Assembly (NCBI RefSeq): GCF_021018895.1
Contig: NC_079384.1
Span: forward strand, 7,386,140-7,450,139
Reading direction: 5' to 3'
DNA length: 64,000 nucleotides
DNA from: Seriola aureovittata
Lineage: Eukaryota > Chordata > Actinopteri > Carangiformes > Carangidae
The notes under the pieces were generated by a model that had not been told where the DNA came from, ran no database searches, and saw only the letters and a program-made list of their open reading frames with translations. Of the stretch, positions 1 to 12,245 are shown one piece after another; within the stretch, counting starts at the first letter, position 1, and each line of letters begins with the position of its first letter. The translations under genes and the position numbers were made by a program.

Positions 1-920
1 GGCAGTGAATTGCTTTTTTGACACCATCCATCACTTAAACAGAGACCAGTTCAGAAAATTACAAAGTGGAGTCTGCTGATAGATTATCAATAACTGATAA
101 ATGGGGGGATGGAGATCAAACTGAATTGGAGTCCCAGTTTAAGTGTCAAGATTTATGGCCAAATAGGACTGTGTGATGTAGCTGACATGATGATTGAGAA
201 GCACTGAAGATCCACGCTTTGTTGTGACACTTAACATATGTCATGTGGAGGAAATAATCCATGGAACATCATATAGCCTATATGACACTTGACAACACTT
301 CTGAAGTTATCATCATCATGTCATCATGCAAATACAGACTTTAAAAGGAAAGATTAACACCAAGGTTAAATATAGTAAACTTGTCTTTCAGAACCTCTCA
401 TTATGTTGCAATATTATGAATTAGAAAGGACAAAAACATATTAAAATTTAAGTAAATTTCCTTATTTTTGTCTGTCCACAGACTGCTTTTTAGCTTTGTT
501 GACCAAAAACAACACTAAGAACATTGAGAATGAACCGAAATAGTAAAGCTGAGCTACATAAAACCAAAACATTGAGCATGACGGTGCTTTAAAGCTCTGT
601 ATAATTAGGGGAACTCTGTGGACTCATCACAATGAGCGACATACAAGTAGTTATATAACCCATTGTTATAGTATAGCTGCTTTGAAAAGGACGAAGTAAA
701 GACAATAAGTCTCTCTTTGGATGAACTGTTCACCACTCTGTGACTTGTGAGCTGCGTTTGAGTGGGCGTCACTTCATGTGCAGGGCTACAAAGTCTGAAA
801 ACAACTGGCGCCACCTGCAGCTGTAGCTTACGCGTGCGTTTAAAACAACTTGTGGACCTTCTGCCCTCTTGCTTGCCCCCTTTCTGTTTTTCTCTGCAGT
901 TTCTTTCCTTTGCAGGTTGT

Positions 921-944
921 TCTCTCTCTCTCTCTCTCTCTCTC
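921..944 (+). repeat. (TC)12 microsatellite
   Basis: Uninterrupted TC dinucleotides in intergenic DNA. Confidence 0.97.
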
Positions 945-1245
945 CTGGGTGAGCTGTATTCCAAAATAGCTGTTACTTCTCCTCTTTGTCTTGCTCTTTT
1001 CCACTCCTCTGCTCTCCCCTCTGTGTTTCATCGATTCTGCCTAGACAGGGCAGAGGACAGTGTTCCCCTGTGGGGCATTCTGGGTAATAAATCTAATTCC
1101 TGTCTACATGTGGAGGCTCATGGGAAGGTTCTGGCCCACTTTTCACCCAGACAAATATATCCACAAAATGGAGGAAAGTGGGACAAAAAAGTAGCATAGA
1201 TGGGCACCTGAATAAGTGCGCTGACTAAAAGTGAGCTAGTTCTTT

Positions 1246-1272
1246 TAGCCGAAGCAGGACTCGAACCTTTCG
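1246..1272 (-). other. Possible tRNA 3'-half remnant
   Basis: The minus strand reads CGAAAGGTTCGAGTCCTGCT then TCGGCTA. This contains a T-loop (GGTTCGAGTCC) and a following seven-base run plus discriminator A, as in tRNA 3' ends. There is no matching 5' acceptor, D arm or anticodon arm in the expected place, so it is at best a tRNA fragment or part of a SINE. Confidence 0.3.
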
Positions 1273-2070
1273 ATAGTAATGACATTAATGTTTATAATGT
1301 TTGATATTGTCATTTCAAGACTAAGGACTTGTTTTCTTATTCACCATGGAAAAAGTTGCAGCACACAGGAATGTTTGTGGTTTCCAACTTGTTTCCACAG
1401 TGGCTTTAGATGAACTCAAGTACCCTTTCATTAACACCTCCTGTCATGTTCATGTAATTTAACACTATCATATGTGAATATTCTTAATTTGTTTGTACGC
1501 AAAACCCTGTGTTCAGGTCAGTTTGGTCAAACTACTATTTTTACTGCAAGTGACAGAAGCTGGATGTTTCAGCCATTTATTCATACTGCTATTTCACCCA
1601 TTTATCTATTACTTTTAGCTATTAATCCAAAACCTTAAGCTGTCCATTTCAACTAATTAACTTTTGACAAGGCACACCTGTTAATTGAAAAGCATTCCAG
1701 GCGACTGCCTCATGAAGCTTGTTAAGATAATGCCAATTTCTGTCCATGGACCCCCAAGCTTCTGCAGATGACGCACCCACTGGGGTATGTGGGGCAGTAA
1801 AAAGCGAATTTAAACTTCCTCTCCAGACACGTTTTAAATTATGTAAAAACCCTCTGCTATGATTAACATTTTGTTTAACATGGTTTTCCCGCATAAAATT
1901 GAAAATCAAAAACTGGGGCTGGAACATGGATGTATTATAAGATAAGATTATATTATATCCACGGGCTGGAAGCACGTTTACATTTACTTCCTCATTGGGA
2001 AATCTGGATCAGGCCTTGTGCCCCGCCCACCACCGCTGCTCGCGCCAGGTTCACAGGTGAAACAGCAGGG

Positions 2071-2211
2071 CCAATCAAGGCAATTAGTGGAGGAAACGTC
2101 GGAGAGAGACTCTGCCACATGTTTGAGCCTCAGTCAGACCCAGACTCAGGAGTTTTTAAAAGGAGTTTGTTGTGCACCATAATCGGCGACTAGAAGACGT
2201 ATCAGAACGGT
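2071..2211 (+). promoter_or_regulatory. Candidate core promoter and short first exon with donor
   Basis: CCAAT at 2071, TTTTTAAAAGG at 2153 and the donor AACG/GTAAGTG at 2209/2210 are spaced as in a small promoter plus first exon. The 2000-2100 stretch is richer in CG than its surroundings. No downstream exon could be matched, so the transcript, if any, may be non-coding or may belong to a gene beyond the window. Confidence 0.35.
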
Positions 2212-2583
2212 AAGTGTAATTATTTGTTTATGTTGTTTGTTAGCTTGTAGTTAGCAGTGGCTGACACGGTGTTAGCGGCGGTGCTAATGCAAACTCTCGC
2301 TCTCTGTGCTGACAAGTTTTTGGTGACCAGTGACTCAGCAGTGTGTATCAAGATGGTTAGTGTTAAAGGAAACACGGGAGAGACTCAGCTACATGTTTGA
2401 GTCTCAGTCACACCCAGACTCAGATCAGGAGTGTGTTGTGCACCAAAATCGGTGACTGGCAGTCACAGTTAGCATCTTTTATTTGTTTATGATATTTGTT
2501 AGCTAGTAAGTGGCAGTGGCTGACACAGTGTTAGTTGTTGTGCTAATGCAAACTCTCGCTCTCTGTACTGACAAGGTTTCTGG
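2091..2583 (+). repeat. Tandem duplication of a ~220-bp promoter-like unit
   Basis: Copy 1 (about 2091-2323) and copy 2 (about 2366-2583) share GAGAGACTC, ACATGTTTGAG, CAGACTCAG, GTTGTGCACCA and the long block ending GCTAATGCAAACTCTCGCTC. Copy 1 has a CCAAT box upstream (2071-2075), a TTTAAAA element (2154-2160) and a strong splice donor (exon end 2209, intron start GTAAGTG). The corresponding donor is missing from copy 2. Confidence 0.75.
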
Positions 2584-5500
2584 TTTATTTTTCCCTCCCC
2601 TGGTCCCCGCAAATTGACGGGATTGGTTCTTTAGTTATATGATGTATGAAACCCTGGCTGTCTGAATCCGCTTTTATGACACTCATCATTGGGTTTACTG
2701 CAGTTCCAAGGTGGAAATGTGCATTCATGGCAGCATGTCATGATATGTCTTGTATTATATAGAAACATCATATGGACATGTTAACAAGATTAAATACTTA
2801 ATTTTCATCGGAGGGGGTCTTTAAAGCATTTATCGTAAAACCACTTTTCTTCAAGACTTGTTTTCCTGTAAATTGATAATTATACTATTTTTTTTAATTT
2901 AATCTGGTTTTGAATCAAAAATGTAATTGAATGTTGGCATGAAGAGGCAACAGTGAGATCCTTTTGACAAACTTGCAGCTTGATCTGTGATTTCCTTATA
3001 TGCTACTGTTATATTAACTGTCAGTGGAGCGTTGTTGCTTTTCATACCTTGCATCTCTTCTAGCCCACTGAAATTATTCATAGCTTATAAGATATATAAC
3101 TTCATGAATAATGAAAGGCTTTCAATAATGCCATATTAGAAGGTCATACCATGACCAGCATGTGTAATGTTTGATTCACTCTATTCTCTACTCTTTATTG
3201 GTCTGTCTCTCATAATAATCAAAGTTTTCTTAGACCTCTTTCCCCTCTCATTTCTATCCATCATTAATTAGTGGGAAAGAACAAGCCCAGTGCACGACTC
3301 CTGGAACAAAATGTATGAAAATACAGGACATAGATCAACATCTATTAGCAGCTGTTGTGCTGAGAATTAAGCCAAGAGATTAAAGTCATGTAATGATGGT
3401 GTCTTGTCACAGATTTGAGTGATCACATACAGCAGTCTGGTTGTGTGCAAACTGTATTGCACTGATTGGAAAGTCAGAATGGAAATGAAAGTGCACTTTG
3501 GGACGGCAAAGTGAAATAGCCTTGTCAGATTCAGTCATGTAAAAGTGGAGTATGCTACGGAGCATCAACTGTCCAAAACAGGAGAAACATCCTTCCTTTT
3601 TCTACAGCAGGTTGCTCACAATTATCTGCAAAGCACAGTGTGTTTTTTTCTGTGCTCAACATAGAAAGTGCATTTTGTTTACACACGGCTAAGTCTCTTA
3701 ATTGAGGCTTAGACAAGACGAGACATGCAACCTGAAAAAATAAGTGATAATTAGTTAGTTGCTTAGTGTTAATCCACAAATCGAATAACAATTTTTTCTA
3801 TTTTAGTACTTTAGACATTGGGATGAGATTCAAATTTGTATTTTTTTTTAATTTTTTAATTTTTTTTTAAACTACACTTGGTGAGACACATTTTCTCTCA
3901 CAGCTTGAGCAACATTAAATGAGTATCACTCAGGCTTTAGGCCATAATTGCACATCTTCACCTTTGTTATCTCTTCTTCCAGGAGCCAGTTTCATATCTT
4001 GTGCAGTTCAGCTGCAGCGGCCCTGGGAATCTTTCTGCCTGAATGCGTCATGATAATTAAAAATGGAATTTATAGTCTGAAGAGCAACCATTTCTGAGGG
4101 TTCATTAATTTTTAATGGTTTTCCAGAATGGGAATGGGGGAAATTATGTAAGATAATACATCATACTTTGGACGTCACACAGCATAAACAATATTAGGTG
4201 TCACTTTGTCAGTGAGTCCACTTCGAGATCTTGTTCAAAGTACAAAAAAAGGTGGGCTTCTTACAACTCTTAAAAATAACTTTCCTTACTCTATAGTGTA
4301 ATGTCTCTGCACTTTGACCTCACGATACAAAAAAACGACACCTTCCTACCTTCACAATATGACAGAACTGCATTCAAAACTACAGAGCTTCCTTCCATGT
4401 CACTTTTAAAAGAAATTCTAGGTACAAATCCTCCCATGTTTTCATTTTAGACACAGTTCATTTCCTCACAGCTGCCCACAGGAGACTGTTTCTGCTGGCA
4501 CGGAGTCTACAGACACAGCACCATGCCTGCTGATACACTATGTATGAGAAGCTAGCACAATTAGCCTGGAAAGCCTTCTCTCTCCCTGAAGTGCCTTTTT
4601 TTTCACTCTTTCATCTCTCCATTTGCAACACGAGCAAGCTATTTTTGACTGCCTCACTAGTGATGAATACCTAAAAAAAACAAAACAAAACAAATGAAGA
4701 CAACCTTCTTTGTTTGGAGCCTTTGTGTTTTTACCCTGAGCTGAAGGCGAGCTGGTTGACTTGGCACCCGCATTAATCACATTGGAATGACTTCTTTCAT
4801 TTAGGAGCTTTTTCTCCATGCGCAGTTGCATTGTTTTTTCCCACAGTTGTCATCGGTTTCATCCGGAGAAATTTTAACGGTCGAGAAGATATGCCACCTC
4901 ACTTGAAAGTACAACGTGATCAATGGATATCATTGGCTTGGAGTACATCTCTGCATGCATAAATGGAGCTTTTGTAGAGAAATATGGTCGCAGACACAAT
5001 GTGTATTCACAATCCTCATGCATATATACACAATCTAACAGAAACATTTACATATTTAGTCTGCCAAGGAGAAAATATACAGTACTTTTGGACCATTCTC
5101 GACTTCTGTCATAATCACTTTCTAAACATGAAGAAGAAGAAGTGTTTGTTTCAAGTCTCTCACCAACAACGCATGCAGAGTTCTTCCTTTTAAAACATTT
5201 GTGAGGACATAAAACTCTGGAGGCATCCATAAAGTACGTGTCCTCTCTTTTTCTTTGCATGAATCTGCAGTGTCCTCAGTGGTGAGGAGAATACTGATTT
5301 TTGTAAAATAATTATTCATTGATTTGCTGCTTGAAATGAGCACAATACTGTTTTAAAATTCTCTGAAATCCCCCACCACCAAAGTATCTGTTTTTTTGTG
5401 TGTGTTTTGTTTTTGTTTTTGTCTTTTTTTTTTTTTTTTTTTTAAACATGGAAACTTAAAGGTTACATCGCTATTCCTTCAACCAGACTCTTGCTCCACG

Positions 5501-6670
5501 CTTCAGGCCTGGAATCGATTGTTAAGTCCAACTCTGCTGCTCTGATGACAGGGGTCCTGATTTGTCACCACCCTGGGAATTTTGCTCACAGCTGCAGCTG
5601 GGATAGGCCACCGCCGGCTGTGCTGAAAATGATCGCAGCAGATTTAAGAATGTGAAAGGGCACTTTTCCATGCACAGAGCCTGGGTGTGTTTCTAGTCTG
5701 CAAGGTCACAGGCTCGCAAGCCGTTTACACGTCTGCATATTCAATCACTGCTGCCTAATGAGTTGTACAAATTTAATCATGTAGAAGGTTGTTTAGTTCG
5801 CCACCAGGTCCTCATTAGATTGTGAGAAGACCTGGGACTCATTCCTCTGCCGTCTACCACACAAATCTTCTCCATGAATACACAAAGCTATAGCCCAAAA
5901 TTCAAAAACTGATTATCATGCGTATTCTCTGTGGTCTCAGTGGAGTGTGTAGTTGTTAATCTCATGGGCACACACAAGCTTGGGATAATTGTGCATTAGT
6001 TACACTGATCTTTTAACTGTATTTGTTGTTCACTTCATTCTGTGCATCTCTTTTATTGCTATGATGATAATTTTTTATGTTATTTCTATGCATGTTTTAT
6101 ATCATCGCCTGCAGCAAAAGTTGTCTCTGCATATGCAACTTGTTTTTTTTTTTGTTTGTTTGTTTTTTTTCAACATATATTTCTTAAAATGAATTAAGCA
6201 AAGTGGTTTACATTAGTTTCCTGAACTGCTTTCACGTTGCTCATGTTTTGATAAACAAACCCGTCATCTCCCAGCCGTCTCACACATCTTGCTGCACAGT
6301 GGTGCTGTTTATTTATTTAAGAGTTTGCTAAAAAGGCTAAGTTCCTCAGTGAACACAAGCTGCTGTCTGCGTGTATGTCTGCTTGTTTGCATAAATGCTT
6401 ATGTGGATGAGTGCTGGTGTCCTGAGAGAGGACATATGTAATACTGTTTGACAAATATGTACTTTTCAATGCCAATGCCAACACTGTGTGGACATTTTTT
6501 TACACGGAATTCATCAAAAGTCAATAATTTGTGGCAGTATCTGTTTATTTTTTGCCCCTTTCTTACACTGAATTTACATGTATTTATTTTTTTAGCCCAA
6601 ATACTCATTGATTCTTGGACATCAAAACTTTCTCCATCCATCCGTCCCCTCACAGACTATCCGGTGCTGG

Positions 6671-6684
6671 GTTGCCGTGGCAAC
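6671..6684. promoter_or_regulatory. Perfect palindromic X-box (RFX-type) motif
   Basis: GTTGCCGTGGCAAC is an exact inverted repeat that fits the RFX X-box consensus GTNRCC-N2-RGYAAC. No coding exon is nearby. Confidence 0.6.
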
Positions 6685-8146
6685 TGGGTGATTGGAGCCA
6701 CCCAGGTGTCCTTTCCCCAGCAACATTGTTCAGCTTCTCCTAGGAGTTCACAAATGCTCCCAGGCCACCTGGAACATGTAGTTCACCAGTGCTCTTAAAG
6801 GAAGAGTCTCTGGTCCATCTTTACCAGGTGCACTATCCTGCTTGTCGCCACAGTGGAGGTTCAGAATGAAAACCAATGAGAATATTAAGAGCTTTGCTAT
6901 GTCGCCCACGTCTGTCTTCACCACCATGGTCCCATAGAATTGCATCAGCATTGGCAAAAAAAAAAAGCAATACCATCCTAATGTCACAGAGTAAGACGCT
7001 GTCCAGCACTGGGCTGCACCTGGATATCCTTAGCGATAATTGCAAACGTTAGAACGATGAGCCACTTGTAAGAGGCTAGTAGAACTAGCTGTTCAATGCT
7101 TTGCTTTGGACCTGCAGTACTAATTAAGAAGACTTGACAGCGTCAATAACAATATATTACTCTGGTCATTACCCTGAGGAGCAAATACACCCACCTCACA
7201 ATTCTCAACAACTTGTAATATTGATATGGGCCTTAAGCAAGCTGATTGACTGAATCAGCTCATGTCCCAAGACAAGTTTGTAACATAAAAGAAAAACCAC
7301 ATATAGTAAATGGTGTATATCCAAAAACCTATGCAAGTATAAAAGAAACACTCATGCAAAAATCTCCAAACAACCCCTCTGCAAGTTCAGTCAGTCCAGA
7401 GAGCGATATCGCAGCCAAGTCCTATTGGTATATGTGTGCATGAGCACAGTGACCCCCTCTTAGCTGAATTCAAATAATGAACATTTATTATTTGCCATTA
7501 AAGAACTGTGTAGTGTTTAAAAACATGCATGTGGTGAAGTAATTAGCAGACATCAGTAAAAAGAAATGTCTTATGCAAATTTTTCCTTGGTAATTAAAAT
7601 ATATTCAGAAGTAACCTATTAATAGTGCATTTACCTCATGAATCATGTCGTATTACTCTCTTTTACATAATACATTAGCTGCTTTTGAAAATAAAAACTT
7701 AGTAGTAGTAGAGATCTGTGCCTTTTCAGAAGTGTTTTCTCTTTGGTTTTACAAGAGCAAAGGCTTGGCAAATGCATGTCTGGTTAACTTCCCCACCTCC
7801 AATAAATAGCAGGGAACCCTCCTGGCCTGTCTCCCATGTAGTGAATGAGACGGTGCAAATGGAGCTTTGGTCTCAGCCTTGAGCCAGACACTGAACTGTA
7901 CGGTAACACGTCACTACTAACTACTACAGAGCAGAGGTGTTTATGCGTGTGATGCATACACAATCAACTGTGCCTCCTGAACCGTTTACGTTCTCATCAC
8001 AGTTCAGTACTTTGCTTCATCCACTCCTCTTCACATGTGACTTATCTGCTGTCCCAACGGCCCGACTGGGCTAAGGTCACACAGGGACAGTGAGGAGGGA
8101 CAGAGACCCTGAAACACACAGCTGGCTTCGGCTTGCTACTCTAACA

Positions 8147-8191
8147 TGCACACACACTCACACACACTCACACACACACTCACACACACAC
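8147..8191 (+). repeat. CA-rich microsatellite with CACACACTCA units
   Basis: Repeats of CACACACTCA and CA. A separate GT/CG-rich patch lies at about 8310-8345. Confidence 0.95.
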
Positions 8192-11100
8192 TCTCCTGTT
8201 CTGAGGGAGGAGGCTGCTCACTGCATCAGGGAAATCAATTGACCAGAAGAATAACACTGAGCTGCAGATGAAGATCTGATGATCCCGAGGGGGGAGTGGT
8301 GTGTCGGGGACTGTGTGTGCGCGCGTACGTGTGTGTGTGCACGTGTTGAGAGGAGGGCTTAGTCAAGCTTAGTGTTTAATAAGTAGATGGCTCAATTTTC
8401 CAGAGATGCAGAGTCTGTTATTGCTTGCTCACCTTCTGGATTATCTATTAATCATCATCCTCTTTTGTTACCTAAGCTAACAAAATCAATTACGTTCATT
8501 CATTTGATTTCTTACGGTGCATAAAAACTTCATTTGCATATGGACCCCTAAAGTGTGCAATCAGTATTGACATTACCACATTTGAAATGATACATATCAC
8601 AGTCACGTCAGCCTATTAGATCTCCACAGACGTATGTGTTTCCATCACATATGTCCCGATTATATTTATAGTAGGTCTTCAGAATCGGTGCCAAGATCGA
8701 GGCTGCCAAGGACAGATGGCACTTCCTCTTTAAGCCACAGCTTTTTAATAAAGAGCATGGCATAAACAGCAAAAACTGGGAGATAAAAGGCTGGAACAAA
8801 AAACAAATCAGAATGCAGTAAAGCAGAAGAGAGAAAATGCTTGAGGTTTAAGTCACAGATCTGAAGCTCCGAGGGTCATATTTACCGACAAATTCACCCC
8901 AGTCAGTCCTCTTTTTTTTTTTTTTTTTTTTAACCATGGCTAACTGAATTTCTGACTCCCTGTTTAGATTTCCTGGCAAGTGTGCAGGGGATAGTATTTT
9001 TGGTCTTCTTTGAATAACTGCCAGTTTAGATGTGATCCATCTTTAGCGATCCAGACTGGGGCATCTCTGACGCTGGTGATGATGTAAGAGCTTCAGTGGG
9101 CTATTACTGTGAGGGACCCATCATTTTGGCAGAGACGGGAATGCAAACACAATACTTCATACAAGTTTATATAAAAGGCCTATGAAGAATTATACTTTTA
9201 AAAACTGTTTTATTTGCCATTGCATTACAAGACTTTTATTAAGAGTATTGCTTCATTTAGGTTTCTGCATCATGGCAAGTTAAAATATCTCAGCATTTAT
9301 AGGCTGCAGCTTCGCTGCTTTCTCCGCTGCTTCCATTTCTGAAAATGTTTTGTCCTTTGAAGATAAGAGAGACACGACTAATGAGCGATAAGTCCCAGAG
9401 CAACAATAGCAGACCAGACTTCAGTGTCAGGGCTGAGCTTCCTCTCTGCCATTATCCAAAATGCTGCTTATTTTATGTCCTTCTAATGTCATCAGCTTTC
9501 AGCTTCTCTAACGTTTGGCAGTGTATTGAATCTATCCAAGGCCTATAGAAAGGAATAAAGAACATTATACATTGTCATGGAATTTTTAGTTAGGTTTTAG
9601 TCTGTCCTAAGCCTTGATGACGGACTACCCCCCCCCAGATTCCACATAAGTCACCTTGTAAGCTGTTCCAAATTTTCTACTTTGAATATGCATCACACTG
9701 AAGCTTAAAAAAATGGGCAGTCTTCTTAAATGTTTATCTTTTTTAGAGGGGATGTCCTGAGGAGATCCTCTGAATCGGGATTGAGCTGATCCAGGATATA
9801 TGATTTTTATTTTTATTTTTTTTGATAGTTTGGGAGTGTAGAGGTAAACAGGAAACACGGGGAGGGAAAGACAGTGGGGCATGACGTACAGCGGCATGTT
9901 GTGTTCGTATGTTATGCATCTTAACTATAATGTTAATTGGGTTGCGCCCGATCCAGGAATTATATTATGAATCAGACTCAGATGTATGCGGTAAAGCCCC
10001 ATTTCTTATTCTTTCTTTGTTTGCTTTGAGTACAAAACACCTCAGCATGCTCCTCGCTCTGCATAAATTTGGAAACACGTTATTTGAGAAATATTGGATC
10101 AGACTGTAACTGGGACCAGGAGCACAGAATGTGATTAGGACAGTCTTTTAGCTTTTTAGTGCTGTATAATTGCTCACATGTACAGATGACACATGCATGA
10201 TACATTATATACATTATATATATATATATATTATTTCTAAGTGCACACATTATGCAACATTATCAAGCAGCAGAGGCCATGCATTCACTCATCTTTGCAC
10301 CCCATTTTCTCCTCTCCCATTTTCTCTCCTTTACAATCCATTCTCGTCCTCTTTCTCCCTGCTACCCATCCCACTGCTCCATAACTTCCTCTTTCTCTAT
10401 TTCCCCAATTACTTAAGCCTCATTCATCCCCATCTCTTCCCTCCACACTTCACATACTCGTCTTCATGGATGAGGGTGCATTACAAAAAACACTACCCCC
10501 CTCAGGATCCTTAAGTAGGTCTGACGTAGCTGCATGGGAAGAATGACGCAGATGTATTCATAAGAGTAGGTGGTGTAGTCCTCAGGAGAGAGAAACAGAC
10601 AGGGGTAGGGGGGTGGCAAAAGGGAAACAGGAGACTGAGCAAAAAGGCAGGGAGAAGAGCGAGAAATGAAAGGAGACAAGGAAATGGGAGTGGAAAGGGA
10701 GGCGACTGAGGGAGACAGATGAAGAGGGGGAATGTGAGAGGGGACAGATTGATGAATGAATGTTTGTGCACGCCATGGCGAGGCAAATGCCAATTTACTA
10801 CACCAAGCAAGTATTTCAAATTGAAGTGATGTTTAGAGAGAAGCTGGAGGGGGATCCACTTGCATTCAAAGCTCTCCCTTGTTTCATCTTCAAATCCCTC
10901 CTGAGTAGAGACTAAAAAACACCAAAATGAACTCAACAAATTATTTAACTGTTATAGTGATCATTTGCACATTTCAAAAACACTGTGTATTGCACTGAAT
11001 CAAAATAAGAGCTACAAGCTTTTGTATCAGCAGCGTTAAACTTGACTACAGGAGCTGAATAGTAATCTCTCGCATGCTGCAAGCTCTTGAGGCCGTCAGA

Positions 11101-11929
11101 CACGACTGACCTCACAAGGTCTTTGTAGAAGTTACTGTTCTATTTTGCATAACGACCTCCCTCTGCTTATTCCCCGCTTCACACCTGCAATGATTTATTT
11201 GTTTAACCAACTGGGGGCAGCAGAATCAACTTGTGAACACAACATTGACACATCATTACCCTTCAAAACCCTGTCTTTTAGAAAAATTCATACGAATCTA
11301 ATTTTCAAAGGCTAATACAAGAAGAGAACATAACGCTAACCAGATTACATCTTCTATTGTTATAAAGCAGAGATGTTTTTAATTAGCGTATTTAGCAAGT
11401 TGCAAAAACTGCACATACTGAATGTAAATACAGAAAGTTCACTGACGTATTTGTTTTCTGCCACAATACCTGATTTTGCAGTACAACATCCAGTTACAAC
11501 AGCATTTTTACATTTTTCTGTGGTTATGTTTAGGCCCTTCAGCACTTGGTGAAGGTTAGGAACAGAGTGTGGTCTAGTTTGATACAGAAAATGCTAAAGC
11601 TAATTTTAATTATTGTGTTAAACTAAGCACAGACGGGGGTCAGGATGTGAAGCCTGGGCTGTGGTGTGACTGTTATGCGCTTTGAAACACCAGCCACTTC
11701 CTAGCAGCTCCAGTGCTATAAGTAAATATAGAGCTTCACTCAATAAAATGTTGCTTCTGAACATAATCTTATCCAGCCATTGGTTACATCTTTCTCCACT
11801 GCATAACTGGGAAAACAATTTAGTAATATATAAAATGTAATTTCAAGCAGACAGGGTTGCCATTTAAGTTGATTTGGCAAACCTTTTAGCAACATTACCA
11901 TTCTTTTAAGTCATGTTTCCGGTCGCCGA

Positions 11930-12245
11930 GCAAATATAAGTCTAATATTCACTCTCTTTTAGCGCTGTTTTTGGTCTCTACCACCTCTCGAGGGAAATAT
12001 CTGGCTCTCCACTGTGTTCACCCGCTTGTCGCTAACTGTGTCTTTCTACTGTTTGGTGCTGAACAGGTAGTTTACAGTAGGTTTTTAGAGCTTTTTCACT
12101 GAGAACCTGTTTTGACCGTTAACGACAGATGGTGAGAGTGAACCAGAACAATAAGGTTGTGGGCTGGACAGCTAAACAATGAACTGAAAGTCACTATATA
12201 GATGTGTAAAGCCCGGGGAGGCTGCAGGTAATTCTCTCCATGTTC
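11930..12245 (+). repeat. Dispersed perciform repeat
   Basis: The segment TCTGGCTCTCCACTGTGTTC, then GTCGCTAACTGTGTCT and TGTTTGGTGCTGAACAGGTA, then AACAATGAACTGAAAGTCAC and CTGCAGGTAATTCTCT matches the wording of a multi-copy percomorph repeat. No open reading frame; the boundaries are approximate. Confidence 0.6.

Larger units (their letters stand above)
1..2070. other. Intergenic, no gene seen
   Basis: No recognisable exon. The ORFs across the TC microsatellite are low-complexity artefacts. Holds the TC tract and the tRNA-like fragment. Confidence 0.6.
2584..11929. other. Gene-poor stretch with possible regulatory blocks
   Basis: No coding exon recognised. Relatively complex non-repetitive blocks at about 3960-4150 (containing GCGTCATGATAATTAAAAAT and CATTAATTTTTAATGG) and 5490-5700 have the look of conserved non-coding elements, but conservation cannot be judged from one sequence. 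The perfect X-box at 6671 and CA/GT microsatellites near 8.2-8.3 kb are also here. Confidence 0.5.

Noticed and set aside
762..1199. 145-codon plus-strand frame and overlapping minus-strand frames
   Set aside because: They run through a TC microsatellite, giving Ser/Leu or Arg/Glu runs, and match no family.
8147..8191. CACACACTCA array considered as a CRISPR-like or minisatellite system
   Set aside because: It is a simple microsatellite; there are no spacers, and the genome is vertebrate.
10170..10939. Several Ser/Pro/Leu-rich frames on both strands
   Set aside because: The sequence is pyrimidine-rich on one strand and purine-rich on the other, producing low-complexity frames; no splice structure or homology.
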